DNA of 64,000 nt from Knufia peltigerae (GCA_030247855.1 JAPDRN010000162.1:1-64000); one strand, 5' to 3'. Positions 35,092 through 44,278 are shown, counted from the stretch's first letter. Notes: generated by a model not told the origin, from the letters alone. Numbers and translations: made by a program.

Positions 35092-36213
35092 ATGCGCTTG
35101 TTGAACTTCCTGCCCACCTTGTTCCTGCTCATCGCACTGCCTGCCGGTGCCGACGCGCTGCGGTGTGGCGAATACCGCAGTACCGATGGCGGCATGGCGC
35201 TCGTGTTCACCACCTCCAACACCGGCTACCGCCACAACGACATCAGTGAGCCGGAGCCGCTGTGGGTCGATCGCAGTGCGGCACGGACCCGGCTGGTCAT
35301 GCTCGACGATGGCGTGGCGCAGCCGATCCGGATCAGTGCTGATGGGCAGCGCATCGAGGACGACGTCGTCGTGGTCTACACCCTGCGCCAGCCTCGCGCC
35401 TGCGCCATCGAACCCAGCGCGATGGACGGCAGCTGCCGCGCCGCCGGCAGCCACTGCATCGCGCAGCTGCCCACGGCCTCGCCCGGCCAGGCACAGCGCG
35501 CGTGCAACGAAGGCGTTGGCGCGGGCTGCTCGACGGTGCTGCGACAGCTGCGCGATGAAGTGACTGCGATGGGAAGCGACGACATCGGCCCCGCGCGCTT
35601 CGAGCGCCCGCCCGTCTGCCGCGAACACACGCCCGGACATGACACAGCAGCCTGCGAGGCGCTGACCGACGATGCGCTGGTTGCCGCCATGCAGCGGGTA
35701 GGTGAACGCCTGCAACAGGAAGACGAAGACACGCTGGATTCGCGCCTTACGGCCGCTGCACGCGATTACCTGCAGCAGCTGTGCCTGCAGCACCGCAATG
35801 GCCGCTTCTGCGTCGAAGTGGCCGAACAACAGTTGATCGCGCTGGAACCTGCGCTGGCGGTGCAGGCCCTGCAGGTGGTCTGCGATGCAGGGCGCGTCAG
35901 CGCCTGCGAACGTACCGCACCATTGCGTGAACTCGGTGCCGATCTGCGCCTGGTGCCGCTCCTGCAGGTGCCGTGCGGCCGCTATCAGGCCGATGGTGGC
36001 GTGATCGAGACGCTCGACTTTGGCGATGGCACACGCGCCCGCTTGCAGGAAGGCGCCGTCCACCTGCAGCAGGACGGTGAAACCCTTGTGCTGCGCCAGC
36101 TCGGTAACGGCGACCTGCTCGGCATGGACACGCGGACCGGCTACCAGCGTTACCAGCCCGTGCCCGGCACGGCACAATGCACGCCCCCGCGCGAGGGCCG
36201 TGGTTCGCCCTAG
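35092..36213 (+). CDS. Secreted Cys-rich protein, paralogue 1 of 3
   Basis: A 373-residue protein with a signal peptide (LLNFLPTLFLLIALPAGADA). The mature protein has about 20 cysteines in spaced pairs. It has a helical middle and a C-terminal beta domain starting PCGRYQADGGVIETLDFGDG and ending LLGMDTRTGYQRYQPV. The same C-terminal module is in the proteins at 36251 and 38960 (PCGNYRSDGGLMDTLEFGGA; PCGRFEAELGLLSSLRFLDA). AAGGA precedes the ATG. No known family was recognised. It lacks the Sel1-like tail of the other two. Confidence 0.7.
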   Translation: MRLLNFLPTLFLLIALPAGADALRCGEYRSTDGGMALVFTTSNTGYRHNDISEPEPLWVDRSAARTRLVMLDDGVAQPIRISADGQRIEDDVVVVYTLRQPRACAIEPSAMDGSCRAAGSHCIAQLPTASPGQAQRACNEGVGAGCSTVLRQLRDEVTAMGSDDIGPARFERPPVCREHTPGHDTAACEALTDDALVAAMQRVGERLQQEDEDTLDSRLTAAARDYLQQLCLQHRNGRFCVEVAEQQLIALEPALAVQALQVVCDAGRVSACERTAPLRELGADLRLVPLLQVPCGRYQADGGVIETLDFGDGTRARLQEGAVHLQQDGETLVLRQLGNGDLLGMDTRTGYQRYQPVPGTAQCTPPREGRGSP

Positions 36214-36250
36214 CGCCTGGAGTGTCCCGTTCGATCGTCAAGGAGACGAC

Positions 36251-37867
36251 ATGCCTTCATCCGCACCGCACCGCCGCTGGCTGGCCTGGGCGTTGCTGCT
36301 GGCCACGCCGATGGCTGCTGCACAATCGCCACAATGCGGCCTGTTCAAGGCCGATGAAGGCAGCAGCACGCTGCGCATCAGCTCACCCAATCGCGGCGAG
36401 CAGAAGCATTTCGGCAGCGCGCCGTCTCCGGTCGCCTTCCAGCAGATCGACGGAAAGCTGCAGCTGGTGAGCCTGGAATACGGCCTGCCCAGCGCGCTGC
36501 AGGTGCGCGATCGTGGCCGCACCGTCGAAGTGGATGGCACGGTCTACACCCTGCAGACGCCGGCACAGTGCGCTGCGGCAGCCACACCTGCCGCTGGCAG
36601 CTGCCTGGCCGATGCGGCGGCGTGCCTGGACAATCGCACCATCGCCCCGCTTTCCGTTCTTGAATCGGCCTGCCAGGAAGGCGTGCCGGGCATGTGCCTG
36701 CAGTTGGCTGATCGTTGGCACGATGAGGCCAAACCTGCGGTCGACGCCGATCCTGCCGTGCAGAAGGCTGCGCTCGACGCCGCCCTGTCCGGCATTGACC
36801 TTCCTGCCGCCTGCCACGACGGCGGCTTCGAGCAGGGAACCCCGGCCTGTGCCGCAGCCCTGGAGGCCGCCCCTGCGGTGCAGGAGCAGCTGGTCAAGGC
36901 AGCGATGACCGCAGCCATGACCGAAGCAGTGGTGACGATGGCGGCACCCACCGCGCCGGTGATCGTGCCGGCTGAGCCCCGCCAACAGCTGCTGCAGCTG
37001 TGCCGGAAGGTACCGCACGGCGGCTTCTGTACCCGCGTGGCTGAGCTCTCCTGGGAAGCGGGAGATCCCCTGCAGGCGGTGCAGGCACTGGCTGCGGCCT
37101 GCACACCCGGCAATGAAACCTCTGCCTGCGAGCGCCTGCCTGCGCTGCAGGCGGTGGGCGCATCGCTGCGACCGCAGCCCGCAACGGCCCTGCCCTGTGG
37201 CAACTACCGGTCCGACGGCGGCCTGATGGACACCCTGGAGTTCGGTGGCGCCGGTCTGGTCGGTGTTGGCTGGAGCAGCCAGCTGCGTGCGCGTGTCGAG
37301 GGCGGCGACATCCGTATCCGCCATGACAAGGGCGGTGACTTCGTGCTGCGTCCGTTGCCGGACGGCCAATTGCTGGGCCTGGACAGCTGGACCCGTTTCC
37401 AGGTGTTCGCTCCCACGGGTGAGGGCGCAACCGGCTGCAGCGCACCGAAGCAGTACACGGTGCTGCCGCTGCCACAGGATTGCCCGCTGGCACTGGCCGA
37501 TGGCGGTGGTGCCGAGGCCTGCTGCGCACAAGGCAAGCTGCAGGGCTGCAACATCCTCGGCAACCGCCTTGCGCTGTCCGGGAACTGGCTGCAGGCCGCC
37601 GAACACTACACCACGGTCTGCCGCGCCGGTGTCCGCGAGGGGTGCGAGAACCTGGTCACCGCGCAGGGCAACGGTGCCGGTGTGGACGCACGTGCAACCC
37701 TGGAACAGCTGTGCAAGGCCGACCGCAACGGCCTCCACGTGGCCTGCGACGTGCTCGAAACACAGAACTGGAAGCTGATCGTTCTGGGGGGCGCCCTGCA
37801 GAAGGCGGCCGATGAGACGGCAGTGGACGACACCCCGGCGCCACGCAATTCCAACCGCAAGCGGTGA
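36251..37867 (+). CDS. Secreted Cys-rich protein with Sel1-like tail, paralogue 2 of 3
   Basis: A 538-residue protein. A signal peptide (RRWLAWALLLATPMAAAQ) follows an ATG at 36251 with an AAGGAG box, so the longer frame from 36020 is rejected. After the shared beta module it has a tail with EACCAQGKLQGCNILGNRLA and WLQAAEHYTTVCRAGVREGC. This spacing of paired Cys with small/helical repeats recalls Sel1-like, disulfide-bridged repeat proteins. It probably lies in the periplasm or is exported. Function unknown. Confidence 0.72.
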   Translation: MPSSAPHRRWLAWALLLATPMAAAQSPQCGLFKADEGSSTLRISSPNRGEQKHFGSAPSPVAFQQIDGKLQLVSLEYGLPSALQVRDRGRTVEVDGTVYTLQTPAQCAAAATPAAGSCLADAAACLDNRTIAPLSVLESACQEGVPGMCLQLADRWHDEAKPAVDADPAVQKAALDAALSGIDLPAACHDGGFEQGTPACAAALEAAPAVQEQLVKAAMTAAMTEAVVTMAAPTAPVIVPAEPRQQLLQLCRKVPHGGFCTRVAELSWEAGDPLQAVQALAAACTPGNETSACERLPALQAVGASLRPQPATALPCGNYRSDGGLMDTLEFGGAGLVGVGWSSQLRARVEGGDIRIRHDKGGDFVLRPLPDGQLLGLDSWTRFQVFAPTGEGATGCSAPKQYTVLPLPQDCPLALADGGGAEACCAQGKLQGCNILGNRLALSGNWLQAAEHYTTVCRAGVREGCENLVTAQGNGAGVDARATLEQLCKADRNGLHVACDVLETQNWKLIVLGGALQKAADETAVDDTPAPRNSNRKR

Positions 37868-37873
37868 GTCCGC

Positions 37874-37905
37874 CAGGGCCTGCCCGCAGCTTCGGGCAGG
37901 CCCTG
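37874..37905. terminator. Strong hairpin between Cys-rich gene 2 and hemF
   Basis: A perfect 13-bp inverted repeat (CAGGGCCTGCCCG-CAGCTT-CGGGCAGGCCCTG) starts 7 bp after the stop of the previous gene and ends 16 bp before the hemF ATG. There is no U tract, so it may act as a partial or Rho-assisted end, or shape the hemF leader. Confidence 0.5.
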
Positions 37906-37921
37906 CGGTAAAGTACGCGCC

Positions 37922-38818
37922 ATGAACGAATTCGAGCGCGTTCGCGCCTACCTCACCGACCTGCAGGATCGCATCTGTGCGGCAATCGAGTCCGCCGATG
38001 GCCGCGCACGCTTCCAGGAAGACCTGTGGCAGCGCGCCGAGGGCGGCGGTGGCCGTACCCGCGTGCTGCGCGATGGGGCGGTGTTCGAGCAGGCCGGCAT
38101 CGGCTTTTCCGATGTGGCCGGTAGCCGCCTGCCGCCGTCTGCCTCGGCCAATCGGCCGGAACTGGCCGGTGCCTCATGGCGCGCCACCGGGGTGTCGCTG
38201 GTGTTCCACCCGCTCAATCCCTATGTGCCAACCACCCATGCCAACGTGCGCTTCTTCCAGGCGCAGCGCGATGGCGAAGTGGTGGCCAGCTGGTTCGGTG
38301 GTGGCTTCGACCTGACACCGTTCTACCCGTTCGACGAGGACGTGCAGCACTGGCATCGGGTGGCACGCGATCTCTGCGCGCCGTTCGGTGAAGAGCGCTA
38401 CGCCGCGCACAAGCGCTGGTGCGATGAGTATTTCTTCCTGCGCCATCGCAACGAAACACGCGGCGTGGGCGGTCTGTTCTTCGACGATCTGCACGGCGAT
38501 TTCGAGCGTGACTTCGCCTACCTGCGCGCGGTCGGCGAGGGTTTCCTCGATGCGTATCTGCCCATCGTGCAGCAGCGCAAGGACACGCCGTACGGCGAAC
38601 GCGAACGCGAGTTCCAGCTGTACCGCCGTGGCCGCTACGTCGAGTTCAACCTGGTCTACGACCGCGGCACGCTGTTCGGCCTGCAGAGCGGTGGCCGCAG
38701 CGAGAGCATCCTGATGAGCCTGCCCCCGCGCGTGCGCTGGGAGTACGGGTTTACCCCGGAAGACGGCAGCGCCGAAGCGCGCCTGGCCGATTACCTGGTG
38801 CCACGCGACTGGCTGTAG
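37922..38818 (+). CDS. hemF: Oxygen-dependent coproporphyrinogen III oxidase
   Basis: A 298-residue protein of normal HemF length. Conserved blocks are GVSLVFHPLNPYVPTTHANV, WFGGGFDLTPFYPFDED, ETRGVGGLFFDD, YVEFNLVYDRGTLFGLQSGG and RSESILMSLPPRVRWEY. It oxidatively decarboxylates coproporphyrinogen III to protoporphyrinogen IX in heme synthesis and acts as a cytosolic dimer. It lies between two of the Cys-rich secreted protein genes, with a 13-bp hairpin just upstream. Confidence 0.96.
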   Translation: MNEFERVRAYLTDLQDRICAAIESADGRARFQEDLWQRAEGGGGRTRVLRDGAVFEQAGIGFSDVAGSRLPPSASANRPELAGASWRATGVSLVFHPLNPYVPTTHANVRFFQAQRDGEVVASWFGGGFDLTPFYPFDEDVQHWHRVARDLCAPFGEERYAAHKRWCDEYFFLRHRNETRGVGGLFFDDLHGDFERDFAYLRAVGEGFLDAYLPIVQQRKDTPYGEREREFQLYRRGRYVEFNLVYDRGTLFGLQSGGRSESILMSLPPRVRWEYGFTPEDGSAEARLADYLVPRDWL

Positions 38819-38959
38819 GCGCTTCGGGTACCGGACGCTGCACGCGTTGCCGCTGCGCAATCCCGGCAATTTTGCGGACCGCCGCCCGCGCTGCGGGGTG
38901 CTCCACTGCGGCGTGCCCCGCTTCATTCCCTCTATTGTCTTGAATCAAGGAAGACCGTG

Positions 38960-40246
38960 ATGCCCGTTGTTGTTTCCCCACGCCACCGGATGACCACCTG
39001 GCGCGTCATGCTGCTGCTCGCGCTGGGCGGATACCACACGTTCCACCTGAAAGCAGCGGCCGCCTGCAAACCGGTACCGGAGATGGTCGAAGGCAGCTGC
39101 ATGGCCGACACCAGCGACTGCCTGGAGGCACTGCCCGAGGCCGCGCCCACGCAGCTGCACGCTTGGTGCAGCGAGGGCGTGGAGGCGGCTTGCACCCAAC
39201 TGCAGGAAACCTACCAGCGCCAGGCCGAGGAGGCGCAACCGCAGCGTGCCCGGGCCGAGCCGCAGATGCCGGCCTACTGCCGCGATGATGCATCGCCCGA
39301 GGAGGGGGAAGCCTGCATGGCCGTCATGAAGGCCATGGCCGGCGAACTGATGGGCAGGGCGGTGATGGGCCTGGAGCGGACCCTGGACGCACCGCTGCCG
39401 GCACCGCAGCTGGATGAACTGGCGGCGTTGTGCGCGAAGCAGCAGGGCGAGTCGTTCTGCAGCAACGTGGCCGAGGCGCTGTGGAACGGCGGACGCCTGC
39501 AGCAGGCGCAGCAGGCCCTGCAGCGCTCGTGCACGCGGCGCGAGGGCACCTACGCCTGCGGCCCGGCCAAAGGCCTGGCGATGCTGACCCCGCTGGCGCC
39601 GTCGGCGCTGACCCCGGTCGCAGCCACCGCGCTTCCCTGCGGCCGCTTCGAGGCCGAGCTTGGCCTGCTGTCGTCGCTGCGGTTCCTGGATGCCGGCCTG
39701 GTCGAAGTGGAGGGTGTCGGCACCCGCCTGCGCGCACGCGTGCAGGACGGCAGGATCCTGATCAGTCGTGACGTCGGCAGCGATTTCGTGCTGCAGCCAC
39801 TGAGCAACGGAACCCTGGCCGGGATGGACAAGGACAACCGCTACGGCTACTACCAGCGCATGGACAAGTCTGCGACGAGCTGCCAACCGCCGCCGGCATT
39901 CGTGGAGATCCCGCAGCCGCTGGACTGCCCGATCCTGGCCCGCAAGGGCGGCGCCGCGTCATGCTGCAACGACGGCAAGCTGCTCGGCTGCAAGGTCGCG
40001 GGCGAGGAACTGCACAGCGCGGAGAAGTGGGCACAGGCCCAGCCCTATTTCATCAAGCTGTGCAGCGCCGGCGTGCGCGATGGCTGCCTGGGGCTCGCCG
40101 CAGGCTATGCGCATACCGCCGACCCCAAGGTTCCGCAGACGATGGCGGCGATCTGCGCCAAGGACGGCAAGGGCACCCATGTGGCCTGCGACATCGACGC
40201 GACGCGTGACTGGGCAGGCATGAAAGCGCAGGCGGCCGAACAGTAA
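38960..40246 (+). CDS. Secreted Cys-rich protein with Sel1-like tail, paralogue 3 of 3
   Basis: A 428-residue protein. Its N-terminus carries a hydrophobic segment (TTWRVMLLLALGGYHTF), which is an atypical signal peptide or anchor. It shares with paralogue 2 the repeated pattern SCMADTSDCLEALPE / SCLADAAACLDNRTI. It also shares the beta module (PCGRFEAELGLLSSLRFLDA) and the tail SCCNDGKLLGCKVAGEELHS and WAQAQPYFIKLCSAGVRDGC. ATG at 38960 follows an AAGGAAG box. Function unknown. Confidence 0.72.
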   Translation: MPVVVSPRHRMTTWRVMLLLALGGYHTFHLKAAAACKPVPEMVEGSCMADTSDCLEALPEAAPTQLHAWCSEGVEAACTQLQETYQRQAEEAQPQRARAEPQMPAYCRDDASPEEGEACMAVMKAMAGELMGRAVMGLERTLDAPLPAPQLDELAALCAKQQGESFCSNVAEALWNGGRLQQAQQALQRSCTRREGTYACGPAKGLAMLTPLAPSALTPVAATALPCGRFEAELGLLSSLRFLDAGLVEVEGVGTRLRARVQDGRILISRDVGSDFVLQPLSNGTLAGMDKDNRYGYYQRMDKSATSCQPPPAFVEIPQPLDCPILARKGGAASCCNDGKLLGCKVAGEELHSAEKWAQAQPYFIKLCSAGVRDGCLGLAAGYAHTADPKVPQTMAAICAKDGKGTHVACDIDATRDWAGMKAQAAEQ

Positions 40247-40257
40247 ACCGTACTGCC

Positions 40258-40288
40258 GTGGGTCGGAGGAATACTTCCTTCGGCCCAC
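40258..40288. terminator. Hairpin between convergent genes
   Basis: A 14-bp stem (GTGGGTCGGAGGAA / TTCCTTCGGCCCAC, with two G-U pairs on the RNA) and a TAC loop. It lies between the end of the Cys-rich gene on the plus strand and the DUF421 gene on the minus strand. It probably serves both, although no U tract is present. Confidence 0.55.
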
Positions 40289-40301
40289 GCTGTGGCGCGC
40301 C

Positions 40302-40784
40302 TCAATCGTCCTTGCGCTTGGGAATGATGGTGATGTGGCCGTTGGTTTCCAGCAGCGCCAGTTCCACCTCTTCCACGCCGATGCAGCTCTGCTGGCGCAT
40401 GGCGACCTCGAAATCGGCGCGGCTGACCAGCTCGCGCCGCAGCACGCTGTCGAAGAGCTTGCCATTGCGCGCGATCACCACCGGTTCGCCCTCGATCAGC
40501 CGTTCCATGCGTCGGCTGCGGGCGGTGATCCAGCCCACGCCGTAGTTCAGCAGGATCAGCGTGGCGGCCAGCAGCAGGCCACCGGCCAGCGACGTATCGG
40601 TGCCCAGCAACGCGTTCTGCACCGCGTTGCCGAGCAGCACGATCAGCAGCACGTCGAACGGGGTGACCTGCCCCAGCGCGCGCTTGCCACTGAGCCGGAC
40701 CATGCCCAGCACCACTGCATAGACCACCACCGCGCGCAGGATGAATTCCCACCACGGCATCGCCAGGGCGAACAGGTCGGGCAT
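40302..40784 (-). CDS. DUF421 membrane protein (YetF-like)
   Basis: A 160-residue protein starting MPDLFALAMPWWEFILRAVV. It has three N-terminal membrane helices. The family core VLGMVRLSGKRALGQVTPFDVLLIVLLGNAVQNALLG follows them, and a cytosolic domain (IEGEPVVIARNGKLFDSVLRRELVS...) ends the protein. The biochemical role of the family is unknown. ATG at 40784 is chosen as it begins the family N-terminus. Confidence 0.87.
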   Translation of the reverse strand: MPDLFALAMPWWEFILRAVVVYAVVLGMVRLSGKRALGQVTPFDVLLIVLLGNAVQNALLGTDTSLAGGLLLAATLILLNYGVGWITARSRRMERLIEGEPVVIARNGKLFDSVLRRELVSRADFEVAMRQQSCIGVEEVELALLETNGHITIIPKRKDD

Positions 40785-40832
40785 TGCGGGTTCCCCTGCT
40801 GAGCGATGGCCCAGCGTGGCGCAGCAGCGCAC

Positions 40833-40872
40833 AAATAAAAAGCCCCGCTGACCAGGGGGAGGTCAACGGGGC
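40833..40872 (-). terminator. Rho-independent terminator of the sRNA and polA
   Basis: On the minus strand GCCCCGTTGACC and GGTCAGCGGGGC pair over 12 bp (one G-U) around a TCCCCCT loop and are followed by TTTTTATTT. It is a textbook terminator and forms the 3' end of the sRNA; read-through from polA would end here too. Confidence 0.9.
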
Positions 40873-40957
40873 CGGGGAACGGGTGCTTGGGGAGGAGCCC
40901 CCGTTCCGAGATCTGCTCCAGGGGATGGGAGAGATCCACAACAGGCGTTGCGCCTGT
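40833..40957 (-). ncRNA. sX13: sX13-like small RNA downstream of polA
   Basis: On the minus strand a -10 box TATAAC (40963-40968) precedes about 125 nt that hold no ORF and fold well. Hairpin 1 is ACAGGCG-CAA-CGCCTGT. A C-rich single strand follows (TCTCTCCCATCCCC). Hairpin 2 lies in GGAACGGG...CCCGTTCC with the loop segment CTCCTCCCCAAGC. Hairpin 3 is the terminator, with a CTCCCCC loop. Repeated C-rich loops and a place next to polA match what I recall of sX13, an abundant Hfq-independent sRNA of Xanthomonas. The identity rests on structure and position, not on a database search. Confidence 0.62.
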
Positions 40958-41099
40958 CGGGAGTTATAGAAGCACTCCGAACACTAACGGTTCGTGAAGG
41001 GGCCCAATTTAATAAGCACCCCTCAGGAAAACATTCATGTTTGAGTCAGAAACATCGTACAAATGAACGAATTCACGGCGTTTTCGGCCTGAATGCGAC

Positions 41100-43874
41100 T
41101 CAGTGCGCCTCATCCCAGTTGCTGCCGGTACCGGTATCGACCACCAGCGGCACTCGCAATTGTGCTGCTTGCGACATGTGCTGCACGACATTGCTGCGCA
41201 GCTCTTCAATGAATCCGGTCTCGGCTTCGAATACCAGTTCATCGTGCACCTGCAGGATCATCCGCGCCGGGGCGCCGCTGTCACGCAGCCACTTGTCCAC
41301 ATCGACCATGGCGCGCTTGATGATGTCGGCGGCCGTGCCCTGCATCGGGGCATTGATCGCCGCGCGTTCAGCACCGGCACGCAGGCCCTGGTTACGTGCA
41401 TGAATGTCGTTCAGGTACAGGCGGCGGCCGAACAGGGTCTCCACGTAGCCCTGCTCCCGGGCCTGCTCGCGCATGCGCTCCATGAAGTCACGCACGCCCG
41501 GATAGCGGCTGAAGTACAGCGCGACGTAGTCCTGCGCCTGGCCGCGGTCGATGCCGAGGTTGCGGGCCAGCCCGAACGCGCTCATGCCGTACATCAGGCC
41601 GAAGTTGATCGCCTTGGCCGCGCGACGCTCGTTGCTGGTCACTTCTTCCAGGGTGCGGCCGAACACCTCGGCGGCGGTGGCACGATGAACGTCGGCGCCC
41701 TGCTCGAAGGCGCGTACCAGGCCCGGGTCTCCGGACAGGTGGGCCATGATCCGCAGCTCGATCTGCGAATAGTCGGCCGCCAGCAGCTGGAAGCCTTCCG
41801 GGGCGATGAACGCGCGGCGGATGCGGCGGCCATCCTCGGTGCGGATCGGGATGTTCTGCAGGTTCGGATCGGACGAGGACAGGCGGCCGGTGGCGGCGCC
41901 GGACTGGTGGTAGCTGGTGTGCACCCGGCCGGTGTCGGGGTTGACCATCTCCGGCAGCTTGTCGGTATAGGTGCTGCGCAGCTTGGCCAGGCCACGGTAG
42001 TCGAGGATCACCCGCGGCAGCTCGTGCTGCTCTGCAATCGCCTCCAGCGCCTCTTCATTGGTGCTGGGCTGGCCCTTGGGGGTCTTCACCACCGCCGGCA
42101 GCTTCAGCTCGTCGAACAGCACCGCCTGCAACTGCTTGGGCGAATCCAGGTTGAAGCTGCGCCCGGCCAGTTCGGTGGCCTTCTGCTGCGCGGCCAGCAT
42201 GCGCGAGGACAGGTCCTGGCTCTGTCGGCGCAGTTCGTCGGTGTCGATCCGCACGCCATTGGCTTCGATGCTGGTCAGCACCGGCACCAGCGGCATCTCG
42301 ATGCTGCGGTACACACTGTCCAGGGTCGGTTCGGCCAGCAGCTGCGGCTGCAGCGCGTGGTGCAGGCGCAGGGTGATGTCGGCGTCTTCGGCGGCGTAGC
42401 GGCTGGCCTCGTCGATGCCCACCTGCGAGAACGAGATCTGCTTGGCACCCTTGCCGGCCACCTCCTCGAACTTGATGGTGTTGTAGCCCAGGTAACGCAG
42501 GGCCAGCGAATCCATGTCGTGGCGGGTGGCGGTGGAATTGAGCACGAAGCTCTCAAGCATGGTGTCGTCGTGGTAGCCCTGCACGTCCACGCCATGGCGG
42601 CGCAGCACATGCAGATCGTACTTGCCATGCTGGCCCAGCTTCTTCTTCACCGGATCCTGCAGCACCGGCCGCAGCGCATCGAGCACCTGCGCCAGCGGCA
42701 GCTGTGCCGGCGCGCCCGGATAGTCATGGCCGACCGGGATGTAGGCGGCCTTGCCCGGCTCCACCGCCAGGCTGATGCCGACCAGGCGCGCACGCATCGC
42801 ATCCAGTGCGTCGGTCTCGGTGTCAAAGCTGATCAGATCAGCCTGCTGCACGCGCGCAACCCAGGCCTGCAGCTGCTCGGTGGTCAGCACGGTCTCGTAC
42901 TCGCCGGGCGCCGACAGCGCAGGATCGAGCTCGCCCGCCGGCGGCGCTTCGGCGCTGCCGCGGGCAAAGCCGGCTGCGGTGCCGCGCAGACTCGGGGTAG
43001 CCTCGCTGACCTGCGCCGGAGCGGCGATCGGACCACCCAGCTCCTTCAATGCCTGGGTGAAGCCATAACGCAGGTACAGCTCGCCCAGGGTGGGCACATC
43101 CGGATCGCGCAGGGCCAGCGTGGTCGGGCTGGCGTCCAGCGCGACGTCGGTGCGGATGGTCACCAGCTCCTTGTTCAGCGGCAGGCGCTCCAGCGCGGCG
43201 CGCAGGTTCTCGCCGATCTTGCCCTTCATGGTCGGCGCCGCCGCGATCACACCGTCCAGATGCTGGTATTCGGCCAGCCACTTGGCAGCGGTCTTCGGCC
43301 CGCACTTCTCCACGCCGGGCACGTTGTCGACCGCGTCGCCCATCAGCGCCAGCAGGTCGACGATCTGGTCGGCGCGCACGCCGAACTTGTCCATCACCGC
43401 CGCGTCCGAGTCCATGCGGCTGCCGGTCATGGTGTTGACCAGCTCGATGCCCGGGCGCACCAGCTGAGCGAAATCCTTGTCACCGGTGGAGATGGTCACC
43501 TTCAGGTCCTGCGCCACGCCCTGCAGGGCCAGCGTGCCGATCACATCGTCGGCCTCCACGCCGTCGATGCGCAGGATGCTGATGCCCAGCGCTTCAACGA
43601 TGCGGCACATCGGCTCGACCTGGCTGCGCAGTTCATCGGGCATCGGCGGGCGGTTGGCCTTGTACTGGTCGTACAGGTCGTCGCGGAAGGTCTTGCCGGG
43701 CGCATCGACGACGAAGGCGACGTAGGCCGGGCGCTCCTTCAGCGTCGAGCGCAGCATGTTGACCACGCCGAACAGCGCGCCGGTGGGCTCACCCTGTGCA
43801 TTGGACAGGGGCGGCAGCGCGTGGAACGCGCGGTACAGGTAACTGGACCCGTCGATCAGGACTAATCTGCTCAT
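41100..43874 (-). CDS. polA: DNA polymerase I
   Basis: A 924-residue protein with all three domains. The 5' nuclease covers about 1-290 (LIDGSSYLYRAFHAL; GDKDFAQLV). The 3'-5' exonuclease covers about 330-520, with the active Asp and Glu kept in SFDTETDALD. The family A polymerase has motif A DYSQIELRIMAHLSGD, the O helix AKAINFGLMYGMSAFG and motif C LQVHDELVFE. It works in Okazaki fragment maturation and repair. An antiparallel frame of 920 codons on the plus strand is a codon-bias shadow. The sX13-like sRNA follows about 140 bp downstream. Confidence 0.98.
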   Translation of the reverse strand: MSRLVLIDGSSYLYRAFHALPPLSNAQGEPTGALFGVVNMLRSTLKERPAYVAFVVDAPGKTFRDDLYDQYKANRPPMPDELRSQVEPMCRIVEALGISILRIDGVEADDVIGTLALQGVAQDLKVTISTGDKDFAQLVRPGIELVNTMTGSRMDSDAAVMDKFGVRADQIVDLLALMGDAVDNVPGVEKCGPKTAAKWLAEYQHLDGVIAAAPTMKGKIGENLRAALERLPLNKELVTIRTDVALDASPTTLALRDPDVPTLGELYLRYGFTQALKELGGPIAAPAQVSEATPSLRGTAAGFARGSAEAPPAGELDPALSAPGEYETVLTTEQLQAWVARVQQADLISFDTETDALDAMRARLVGISLAVEPGKAAYIPVGHDYPGAPAQLPLAQVLDALRPVLQDPVKKKLGQHGKYDLHVLRRHGVDVQGYHDDTMLESFVLNSTATRHDMDSLALRYLGYNTIKFEEVAGKGAKQISFSQVGIDEASRYAAEDADITLRLHHALQPQLLAEPTLDSVYRSIEMPLVPVLTSIEANGVRIDTDELRRQSQDLSSRMLAAQQKATELAGRSFNLDSPKQLQAVLFDELKLPAVVKTPKGQPSTNEEALEAIAEQHELPRVILDYRGLAKLRSTYTDKLPEMVNPDTGRVHTSYHQSGAATGRLSSSDPNLQNIPIRTEDGRRIRRAFIAPEGFQLLAADYSQIELRIMAHLSGDPGLVRAFEQGADVHRATAAEVFGRTLEEVTSNERRAAKAINFGLMYGMSAFGLARNLGIDRGQAQDYVALYFSRYPGVRDFMERMREQAREQGYVETLFGRRLYLNDIHARNQGLRAGAERAAINAPMQGTAADIIKRAMVDVDKWLRDSGAPARMILQVHDELVFEAETGFIEELRSNVVQHMSQAAQLRVPLVVDTGTGSNWDEAH

Positions 43875-43971
43875 GCGACGATTCTACGCGCCCACGCCTG
43901 CACCGAGGCGACACGGCGGTGACGCGGCGATGGGGCATAATCAAGGCTCTTTCCAGGCAAAGGCCCCGCCG

Positions 43972-44256
43972 ATGAAGACCCTGATGCTGGCTTCCCTGCT
44001 CCTGCTTGCTGGCTGCGCCAGCATGGGCGGCGCAGGCGCTCCCCCGGTGGACGTCAAGGGCGCCGATGTTTCCAAGCGCACGATGGACAACGGCGACACC
44101 ATCGAGGAATACCGGGTGTCCGGCCAGTTGCGCATGGTCAAGGTGACGCCGGCACGCGGCGCCCCGTTCTACATGTATGACAAGAACGGCGACGGCCGGT
44201 TCGACAACGACAAGGATGGTGTGTCGCCGGTGTACTGGAAGCTGTACAGCTGGTGA
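43972..44256 (+). CDS. DUF2782 small lipoprotein
   Basis: A 94-residue protein with a lipoprotein signal (MKTLMLASLLLLAGCASM, lipidated Cys15) and a short domain DNGDTIEEYRVSGQLRMVKV...GAPFYMYDKNGDGRFDND. The last part looks like a calcium-type loop but belongs to the DUF2782 pattern next to polA in related genomes. It is divergent from polA; start ATG at 43972, with a possible -10 CATAAT at 43936. Function unknown. Confidence 0.82.
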   Translation: MKTLMLASLLLLAGCASMGGAGAPPVDVKGADVSKRTMDNGDTIEEYRVSGQLRMVKVTPARGAPFYMYDKNGDGRFDNDKDGVSPVYWKLYSW

Positions 44257-44278
44257 TGTGGTTGCGGTAGGTGCACGC

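Noticed and set aside
40833..40968. Spot 42 RNA, because of its place next to polA
   Set aside because: The sequence and the C-rich loops do not resemble Spot 42, which is restricted to other gammaproteobacterial orders; sX13 fits better.
41103..43865. 920-codon open frame on the plus strand opposite polA
   Set aside because: It is an exact antiparallel shadow of polA caused by high GC at third positions; its translation is rich in His, Gln and Arg and has no domain.
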